From contig CATYUF010000005.1 in the NCBI GenBank assembly GCA_958413095.1, positions 1-48,948 of the forward strand: DNA of 48,948 nt, written 5' to 3'. The position numbers and the translations under genes were made by a program. Below, piece after piece: positions 42,937 to 48,948 of the stretch; position 1 is the stretch's first letter; every line of letters starts with the position of its first letter. The DNA is from an uncultured Clostridium sp. GTDB lineage: Bacteria > Bacillota > Clostridia > TANB77 > CAG-508. The notes under the pieces are model-generated. The model saw nothing but the letters and a program-made list of their open reading frames with translations. It was not told the DNA's origin and did not search any database.

Positions 42937-44289
42937 ATGGCTTTTGAAGGATTATCTTCTAGATTACAAGAAATAACAAGAAAAATTAGAGGAAAAGCAA
43001 GAATTACAGATTCAGATTTAAAAGAAATGCTAAGAGAAGTAAAACTTGCATTATTAGAAGCAGATGTTAACTATAAAATTGTTAAAGAATTTATTAGTAC
43101 CATTCAAGAAAAAGCTTTAGGACAAGATGTTTTAAAATCATTAACACCAGGTCAACAAGTTGTAAAGATAGTAAAAGATGAATTAGTACAATTATTAGGA
43201 GGAGAAACAAGTAAAATTAGTTTTACTCCAAATCCACCAACAATAATTATGCTAGTTGGGTTGCAAGGTTCAGGAAAAACAACAACAGCAGGAAAACTTG
43301 CAAATTTATTAAGAAAGCAAGGAAAGAAACCACTATTAGTTGCATGTGACGTATATAGACCAGCAGCTATAAAGCAATTACAAGTTGTTGGAGCCCAATT
43401 AAACATACCAGTATTTGCAAACGAAAACTCAAAAGATGTTGTTCATATTGCAAGACAAGCAATGTCAGTTGCAATGTCAAAATTAAATGATGTTGTTATA
43501 CTAGACACAGCAGGTAGACTTCATATAGATGAAGAATTAATGGAAGAATTAAAAAAATTAAAATCCAATGTAAAACCACATGAAATATTACTTGTAGTAG
43601 ATAGTATGACAGGTCAAGATGCAGTAAATGTAGCACAGAAGTTTAGCGATACTGTTGGAATAGATGGAATTGTACTAACAAAACTAGATGGTGATACAAG
43701 AGGTGGAGCAGCATTATCAGTAAAAAATGTTACAGGAAAACCAATAAAATTTGCAGCAACAGGTGAAAAACTTAATGATATAGAAGAATTTCATCCAGAT
43801 AGAATGGCACAAAGAATTCTAGGGATGGGAGATATATTATCAGTAATAGAAAAAGCAGAAGAGTCATTTGATTTAGAACAAGCTGAAAAGTTGGAAAAAC
43901 AAATGAAGAAGAAAGAATTAGACTTAGACGATTATTTATTACAAATAAGACAAGTTAAGAAAATGGGTTCTTTCTCATCATTATTAAAACTAATACCAGG
44001 AATGAATCAAATAAAAGACCTAAAAGTAGATGATAAAGAATTTGAAAAAATAGAAGCAATTATTTGTTCAATGACAAAAGAAGAAAAAAGAAATACAAAA
44101 CTTTTAAATGCAAGTAGAAGACAAAGAATTGCAAAGGGGAGTGGAACAACAGTACAAGACATTAATAAATTTATGAAATCTTTTGAAATGACACAAAAAA
44201 TGATGAAACAAATGAAAAACAATAAAGGTGGAATGAAGAAATTAATGAGAGGTATTGATGAAAACGCTTTAAAAAATTTCAAGTTTTAA
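42937..44289 (+). CDS. ffh: Signal recognition particle protein Ffh
   Basis: GTPase of the SRP that targets membrane proteins to the translocon. It has the N domain, the G domain with GLQGSGKTTT near residue 108, DTAGRLHID, TKLDGDTRGGAAL and ATGEKLNDIEEFHPDRMAQRILGMGD, and the Met-rich M domain (MTQKMMKQMKNNKGGMKKLMRG). At 450 residues the length is normal. The ATG at 42937 follows GGGAG with 9-base spacing; an upstream in-frame start is in front of that site. Confidence 0.97.
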   Translation: MAFEGLSSRLQEITRKIRGKARITDSDLKEMLREVKLALLEADVNYKIVKEFISTIQEKALGQDVLKSLTPGQQVVKIVKDELVQLLGGETSKISFTPNPPTIIMLVGLQGSGKTTTAGKLANLLRKQGKKPLLVACDVYRPAAIKQLQVVGAQLNIPVFANENSKDVVHIARQAMSVAMSKLNDVVILDTAGRLHIDEELMEELKKLKSNVKPHEILLVVDSMTGQDAVNVAQKFSDTVGIDGIVLTKLDGDTRGGAALSVKNVTGKPIKFAATGEKLNDIEEFHPDRMAQRILGMGDILSVIEKAEESFDLEQAEKLEKQMKKKELDLDDYLLQIRQVKKMGSFSSLLKLIPGMNQIKDLKVDDKEFEKIEAIICSMTKEEKRNTKLLNASRRQRIAKGSGTTVQDINKFMKSFEMTQKMMKQMKNNKGGMKKLMRGIDENALKNFKF

Positions 44290-44377
44290 AATAATATAAT
44301 TTAGTTATTAACTTTTTAAATTTATAGATATAAAGTTAAAACAAAAAGTTTTAACACTGATTCGGGAGGTGAAAATA

Positions 44378-44611
44378 ATGGTAAAAATCAGATTACAAAG
44401 ACAAGGAAAGAAAAAAGCTCCATTTTATCACATTGTAGTTGCAGATTCAAAAGCTCCAAGAGATGGTAAAATAATTGAAAAATTAGGAACTTACAATCCA
44501 ATGACAGAACCAGCAACAATAGTTTTAGATAAAGAAAAAGTTGAAAGATGGATAAAAAATGGTGCAAAACCAACAGATACAGTTAAAGCTTTAATCGAAA
44601 AAGCTAACTAA
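44378..44611 (+). CDS. rpsP: 30S ribosomal protein S16
   Basis: Small ribosomal subunit protein, 77 residues: VKIRLQRQGKKKAPFYHIVVADSKAPRDGK, then EKLGTYNPM. This is the standard S16 sequence. GGGAGG is 7 bases before the ATG at 44378. It opens the conserved rpsP-khpA-rimM-trmD-rplS run. Confidence 0.97.
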   Translation: MVKIRLQRQGKKKAPFYHIVVADSKAPRDGKIIEKLGTYNPMTEPATIVLDKEKVERWIKNGAKPTDTVKALIEKAN

Positions 44612-44716
44612 TTTTTCTTTATATTACTTAAAATAAAACTCTTATAGGAACACCAAATATATAAAGTTAAAATTATTTATGAAATGTATCCTTAAGAGAA
44701 AGGAATGATAGTAAAA

Positions 44717-44950
44717 ATGAAAGAAATATTAAAAACAATAATTTCAAACCTAGTCGAAAATAAAGATGCAGTTGAAATTGAAGAAGTAAAAGAAGATAAA
44801 ACAATTACTTTTAAAGTTAAAGTTGCAGAAAGCGACATGGGTAGAGTGATAGGAAAGCAAGGCAAAATTGCACAATCTATCAGAACTGTAATGAAAGCAG
44901 TAGCAGGAAAAGAAAAAATGAAAGTTGCTGTTGAATTTATAGAAGAATAA
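44717..44950 (+). CDS. khpA: RNA-binding KH protein KhpA
   Basis: A 77-residue KH-domain protein with the GRVIGKQGKIAQSIRTV loop (GxxG RNA-binding site). KhpA binds RNA, usually with KhpB, and influences cell division in Firmicutes. The AAAGGA at 44699-44704 touches an ATG at 44705, so the ATG at 44717 is preferred, although its spacing (12) is long. Its place between rpsP and rimM is the usual one. Confidence 0.92.
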   Translation: MKEILKTIISNLVENKDAVEIEEVKEDKTITFKVKVAESDMGRVIGKQGKIAQSIRTVMKAVAGKEKMKVAVEFIEE

Positions 44951-44965
44951 TTGGAGTAAAAGAAT

Positions 44966-45472
44966 ATGGGAACAGATTTAGAAATTGGTCAAATAGTAAA
45001 TACATTTGGAATAAAAGGAATGATTAAAGTAAAACCTTTTACAGATGATATAAAAAGATTTGATGATTTAGAAAAAGTATATGTTGAAAAAAATAATACT
45101 AAAATTGAATATGAAATTGAAGAAGTAAAATATCATAAAGATATGGTTTTAGTAAAATTTAAATCTATAAATACAGTAGAACAAGCAGAAAAACTAAGAA
45201 ATAGTTATCTTAAAGTCTCTAGAGATTCAGTAGAAGATTTAGAAGAAGATAGATATTACATAGTAGATTTGATTGGAATAGATGTATATACAGATGAAAA
45301 TATTTTATTAGGAAAACTCGAAGACATATTTAATACTGGTAGTAATGACATATATGTAGTAAAAAATGAATTAGGTAAACAAATTCTTTTACCAGCAATA
45401 TCAGATGTTATTAAACAAATTGATATGGAAAATAAAAAAATGATAGTTCACATTATTAAGGGATTAATGTAA
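44966..45472 (+). CDS. rimM: 16S rRNA processing protein RimM
   Basis: Assists 30S subunit head assembly and binds S19. The N-terminal RimM domain has IGQIVNTFGIKGMIKVKPFTDD, and the PRC-barrel domain YYIVDLIGIDVYTDE, then LLPAISDVIKQIDM. At 168 residues the length is normal. It starts 15 bases after khpA with GGAG. Confidence 0.95.
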   Translation: MGTDLEIGQIVNTFGIKGMIKVKPFTDDIKRFDDLEKVYVEKNNTKIEYEIEEVKYHKDMVLVKFKSINTVEQAEKLRNSYLKVSRDSVEDLEEDRYYIVDLIGIDVYTDENILLGKLEDIFNTGSNDIYVVKNELGKQILLPAISDVIKQIDMENKKMIVHIIKGLM

Positions 45473-45525
45473 TCTAAAATTAAAAACATTAATGTACTTA
45501 TGTTTAAATTGAAAGGATATTAAAA

Positions 45526-46215
45526 ATGAAATTTGATATTTTAACACTTTTTCCAGAAATGTTTGAAAATTTAAAGCAAAGCATTATAGGAAGAGCGATA
45601 GAAAAAAATATAATAAATATCAATTTGATAAATATTAGAGATTTTTCTAAAGATAAACATAAAAAAGTTGATGATACACCATATGGTGGTGGTGCAGGAA
45701 TGGTTATGAAACCAGATGTTGTATATAATGCATATAATTCTATTAAAGAAAAAAATGCAAAAGTTATATATATGTCACCACAAGGGAAAACATTAAACCA
45801 AAAAAAAGTAGAAGAACTATCAAAAGAAGAACATTTAATTATACTTTGTGGTCATTATGAAGGTATAGACCAAAGGGTACTTGATAAAATTGTAGATGAG
45901 GAAATATCGATAGGAGATTATGTATTAACAGGAGGGGAACTTCCTGCAATGGTATTAATAGATAGTGTCAGCAGATATGTAGAAGGAGTTTTGAAAGAAG
46001 ATTCTATAAAAGAAGAAAGTTTTTCAAATGGACTTTTAGAATATCCACAATATACAAGACCAGAAGTCTTTGAAGGAGAAAAAGTTCCAGAAATATTACT
46101 TTCAGGACACCATGAAAATATAAATAAATGGAGAAAAGAAAAATCGTTAGAAATAACAAAGAAAAAAAGACCAGAATTAATAAAAATAAAAATGCAGAGT
46201 AAATTTAAAATTTAG
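45526..46215 (+). CDS. trmD: tRNA (guanine-37-N1)-methyltransferase
   Basis: Methylates G37 of tRNAs with S-adenosylmethionine to prevent frameshifting. The SPOUT knot motifs are ILTLFPEMFE, DDTPYGGGAGMVMKPD, MSPQGKTLNQ, LCGHYEGIDQRV and EISIGDYVLTGGELPAM. At 229 residues the length is normal. GAAAGGA lies before ATG. Confidence 0.97.
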   Translation: MKFDILTLFPEMFENLKQSIIGRAIEKNIININLINIRDFSKDKHKKVDDTPYGGGAGMVMKPDVVYNAYNSIKEKNAKVIYMSPQGKTLNQKKVEELSKEEHLIILCGHYEGIDQRVLDKIVDEEISIGDYVLTGGELPAMVLIDSVSRYVEGVLKEDSIKEESFSNGLLEYPQYTRPEVFEGEKVPEILLSGHHENINKWRKEKSLEITKKKRPELIKIKMQSKFKI

Positions 46216-46247
46216 CTCTGACACTAGAAGAAGGAGGAATTTCTAAA

Positions 46248-46778
46248 ATGGATATTATAAAATCTATTGAACACGAACAGCTAAAAAATAAAATACCAGA
46301 ATTAAAAGTTGGTAATACAGTAAAAGTGCACGTAAGAATCAAAGAAGGAAATAAAGAAAGAATCCAAGTATTTGAAGGAATAATCATAAAAGTACAAGGA
46401 GGAGGTCTTAACCAAACATTTACAGTTAGAAAAACATCATATGGAGTAGGTGTTGAAAAAACATTTTTAGTACACTCTCCATTAGTAGAAAAAGTAGAAT
46501 TAGTAAGAGTTGGTAAAGCAAGACGTGCAAAATTATATTACCTAAGAGATAGAGTTGGTAAAGCTGCTAAAACTAAAGAACAAGTAGGTGCTAGAATTGA
46601 AAACAGAGAAATTATAGTAAAAGAAGATTTAGTTGAAGAACCAGCAGTAGAATCAGCTCCAGAAGAAGCTCCAGCTGTTGAAACAGAAAATGTTGTAGCT
46701 CAAGAAGTTGTAGATACAGTAAAAGAAGAAACAGTTGAAACAGTAGAAGCTGCACCAGAAGAAAAAAAAGCTGAATAA
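46248..46778 (+). CDS. rplS: 50S ribosomal protein L19 with acidic C-terminal extension
   Basis: Large-subunit protein at the 30S-50S interface. Residues 1-115 are standard L19 (IPELKVGNTVKVHVRIKEG, FEGIIIKVQGGG, SYGVGVEKTF, VRVGKARRAKLYYLRD). A tail of about 60 residues rich in Glu, Val, Ala and Pro follows; normal L19 stops near 115. GGAGG lies 8 bases before ATG. A terminator follows, closing the operon. Confidence 0.95.
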   Translation: MDIIKSIEHEQLKNKIPELKVGNTVKVHVRIKEGNKERIQVFEGIIIKVQGGGLNQTFTVRKTSYGVGVEKTFLVHSPLVEKVELVRVGKARRAKLYYLRDRVGKAAKTKEQVGARIENREIIVKEDLVEEPAVESAPEEAPAVETENVVAQEVVDTVKEETVETVEAAPEEKKAE

Positions 46779-46802
46779 TATAAAATTATTTAATAAATTT
46801 AT

Positions 46803-46845
46803 AAAAATCTCCCAAGCTTATTTAATAAACTTAGGAGATTTTTAC
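46803..46845 (+). terminator. Terminator after rplS
   Basis: AAAATCTCC-AAG pairs with CTT-GGAGATTTT, followed by T. The stem is nearly symmetric and may also serve the convergent dapB gene. Confidence 0.85.
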
Positions 46846-46904
46846 TAGTTTTTTTAGGAATTATTTCACCCATTTATAAGCATGTAATGAAGATAGATAT
46901 TTAT

Positions 46905-47657
46905 TTAAATTGAAAATAAATCTTCCATGTTATACAATCCAGCAGATTGCTCAACAATAAATTGACTTGCTTTTAAAGCACCTTCTGCAAATATATTTCT
47001 AGAATGTGAAGTATGTTTTATTTCGAAAGTTTCAAATTCTCCAAAAAACTTCACTTCATGTTCACCAACAATATTACCACCTCGTATAGAGCTTATTCCA
47101 ATTTCGTTTTGAGCTCTTTTTTGATGTTTTGAATGTCTATCATATTCATAATGCAAACTATTATCAAGAGCTCCATTAATACTATCAGCTAACATTTGTG
47201 CAGTACCACTTGGACTGTCTATTTTTCTATTGTGATGTGTTTCAACTATTTCTATATCTGTATTAGTAAATATAGGAGCAAGATAAGATACAATTTTTTT
47301 CATAACCATAATATCAAAAGACATATTAGCAGATTTGAAAATAGGAATTTCCTTGCTACATTTTTCAATAAAATCATTTTGTTCATCTGTAAATCCAGTT
47401 GTTGCTATTACAATAGGAATTTTTTCATTTATTGCATAATTTAATATATTTAAAGTTGCAACAGGAATAGAAAAATCTATAATGACATCAGGTTTTATAT
47501 TTATATCATTAATACTTGTAAAAATAGGAAAATTACAATTAATATTAGAATTAATATCAAATCCTCCTATTAGCTCAAATAAATCACTTTTTAAAGCTAA
47601 ATCACAAACTATATTTCCCATTTTTCCATTGCAACCATTTACTAAAACTTTTATCAT
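46905..47657 (-). CDS. dapB: 4-hydroxy-tetrahydrodipicolinate reductase
   Basis: Second step of the diaminopimelate/lysine branch, NAD(P)H-dependent. The Rossmann start VLVNGCNGKMGN, DFSIP, ATTGFTDEQ and the catalytic ETHHNRKIDSPSGTA are present, and the length (250) is normal. It is the second gene of a dapA-dapB pair on the minus strand; 245 bases without a recognisable gene separate the two. DAP is needed for cell wall, lysine and, in sporulating cells, dipicolinate. Confidence 0.96.
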   Translation of the reverse strand: MIKVLVNGCNGKMGNIVCDLALKSDLFELIGGFDINSNINCNFPIFTSINDINIKPDVIIDFSIPVATLNILNYAINEKIPIVIATTGFTDEQNDFIEKCSKEIPIFKSANMSFDIMVMKKIVSYLAPIFTNTDIEIVETHHNRKIDSPSGTAQMLADSINGALDNSLHYEYDRHSKHQKRAQNEIGISSIRGGNIVGEHEVKFFGEFETFEIKHTSHSRNIFAEGALKASQFIVEQSAGLYNMEDLFSI

Positions 47658-47902
47658 AAATTCACCATATTTATATAATATATTGATAGTTGTGTATAAT
47701 TAAGAATAATTTATATATTATAATCCTTTCTTTCTACTTTTTTTATTTCGTATTTTAATTTTATATTTAAATAGATGGTACTTTATCAGTTAAAATTCTA
47801 TCATCCATAATTGTTTTAAAACTTAAATAATTAATTACTATAATTTTAAACTAATGAAATTTTTGGTGGATAGCTATATTTCTTAGTTTCAACAATTAAT
47901 TC

Positions 47903-48784
47903 TTAGTATTTAAACTCTTTCAAAGCTTTTGCAAGTAGAGCTTCTTTTTCACTAGATATTTCTGTAAGAGGTAATCGAGGAACTCCAAAATTAAATCCAA
48001 TTTGATTTAAAGCTGATTTTATAGGTATAGGATTAACCTCAGAAAATAAAGCTTTTATTAAAGGTAAAGCATTTAACTGCATTTGAGTTGCAAGAGTAAT
48101 ATTACCTTCGAAGAAATTTTGGACAATATTATGAGTATATTGTGGTTCTAAATTAGATAAAACAGAAATAACACCTAATCCACCTAAAGATAAAATAGGT
48201 AAGATTTGGTCATCATTACCTGAATAAATATGTAGATTATCACCACATAAATGTGCAATTTCAGCAACTTGAGAAAGATTTCCACTAGCTTCTTTTATTG
48301 CGACAATGTTTTCAATTTTTGAAAGTTCTAAACAGGTTTTAGGTTCAATATTAACTCCAGTTCTGCTAGGTACACTATATAAAATTATAGGTATTGAAAC
48401 TTCATTAGCAATAGCAGTGTAATGAAGGACTAAACCATTTTGGGTACATTTGTTGTAATAAGGAGTTACAATTAAAAGACCATCTACTCCTAATTTTTCA
48501 ACTGTTTTAGAGTATTCAATAACTTGTTTTGTGTTATTACCACCAGTGCCAGCAATAACAGGAATTCTACCATTAGAAGTTTCAACGGCACATTTAATAG
48601 TAGCAATTTTTTCTTCAGTAGTCATAGTAGAAGCTTCACCAGTTGTTCCGCAAACAATGATAGCATCAGCACCATTATCAACTTGGAAATTAATTAATTT
48701 TTTAAATTCCTCGAAATTTACACCAGAATCATTAAATGGTGTGCAGATAGCTGTTCCACAGCCTTTGAATAAAATTTTTTTCAT
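47903..48784 (-). CDS. dapA: 4-hydroxy-tetrahydrodipicolinate synthase
   Basis: Condenses pyruvate with aspartate semialdehyde, the first committed step to diaminopimelate and lysine. Motifs are GTTGEASTMT, GTGGNNT, IVTPYYNK (catalytic Tyr), the Schiff-base Lys in VAIKEASGNL, and SGNDDQILP. The 293-residue length is normal. It starts with TTAGGTG upstream on the minus strand and is followed by dapB. Confidence 0.97.
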   Translation of the reverse strand: MKKILFKGCGTAICTPFNDSGVNFEEFKKLINFQVDNGADAIIVCGTTGEASTMTTEEKIATIKCAVETSNGRIPVIAGTGGNNTKQVIEYSKTVEKLGVDGLLIVTPYYNKCTQNGLVLHYTAIANEVSIPIILYSVPSRTGVNIEPKTCLELSKIENIVAIKEASGNLSQVAEIAHLCGDNLHIYSGNDDQILPILSLGGLGVISVLSNLEPQYTHNIVQNFFEGNITLATQMQLNALPLIKALFSEVNPIPIKSALNQIGFNFGVPRLPLTEISSEKEALLAKALKEFKY

Positions 48785-48809
48785 AAAATCACCTAATATA
48801 ATTATAAAG

Positions 48810-48843
48810 TATAGTAAAAAATATAATTATATTTTTTACTATA
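48810..48843. repeat. Perfect 34-bp palindrome upstream of dapA
   Basis: Positions 48810-48843 are a perfect palindrome centred on AATT, starting TATAGTAAAAAATATAA and mirrored thereafter. It lies 26-59 bases upstream of the dapA start and could be an operator or a transcript hairpin. Confidence 0.75.
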
Positions 48844-48948
48844 TTGATATTATATTATAAAAGTTGGAAAAAGAGAAGAATTTATTTATAAAATTCAGGG
48901 TAATTTCATAAAATATTACAATTTGTAATATTTAATATGTTATGATAA

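Noticed and set aside
47658..47902. Small gene between dapB and dapA
   Set aside because: Both strands show many stops and no ribosome binding site with a following open frame.

Overview
The window is very AT-rich, uses AGGAGG-type ribosome binding sites and carries sporulation genes (cotJABC, spoIIP, a BclA-like exosporium gene), rubrerythrin, dapA/dapB and T-box control of pheST. This indicates an anaerobic, spore-forming low-GC Firmicute of the class Clostridia, probably an uncultured gut lineage. The species cannot be named from the sequence.

Layout. 0.1-15.6 kb is mostly core: a polysaccharide deacetylase, a large unknown coiled-coil protein, tRNA-Leu(CAA), rubrerythrin, a DUF4160/DUF2442 putative toxin-antitoxin pair with an operator palindrome inside its promoter, dnaE, a frameshifted spoIIP, a 224-bp foldback element, pgi, an acyl-ACP thioesterase, pyk and a small membrane protein. 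15.7-35 kb is the cotJABC spore-coat operon, broken twice by site-specific insertions. 35.4-46.8 kb holds the BclA-like gene, T-box-pheS-pheT with an extra Lys/Gln-rich ORF, a BspA-type leucine-rich-repeat protein, and ylxM-ffh-rpsP-khpA-rimM-trmD-rplS. 46.9-48.8 kb is dapA-dapB on the minus strand.

Main discovery. cotJB and cotJC are each interrupted by an element carrying its own large serine recombinase. Element 1 (about 13.6 kb, 16423-30056) enters cotJB at a TGGCC core. Its precise removal restores a CotJB C-terminus ending WPWERGNY and a TAATG stop/start overlap with cotJC. Element 2 (4,252 bp, 30267-34525) enters cotJC at a GAAGAAT core and separates the metal ligands of the manganese-catalase-like CotJC; removal restores a 202-residue protein. 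For both, joining the two ends in silico gives a near-palindromic attP-like site. These look like excisable, possibly sporulation-timed, intervening elements sitting side by side in one operon.

Cargo. Element 1 carries a nine-gene co-oriented cluster: a Cys-less asparagine-synthetase-like ligase, a TviB/WbpO-type UDP-HexNAc dehydrogenase, a TviC/WbpP-type epimerase, an MGT-like glycosyltransferase, a radical SAM protein, a radical SAM-methyltransferase fusion, a dTMP-kinase-like protein, a short MetRS and a YdjC-type deacetylase. This suggests a modified amino-sugar-uronate or nucleoside-like product. Element 2 carries a RhuM-family protein and a protein with an Rx4H HEPN-type motif, plausible defence or maintenance genes.
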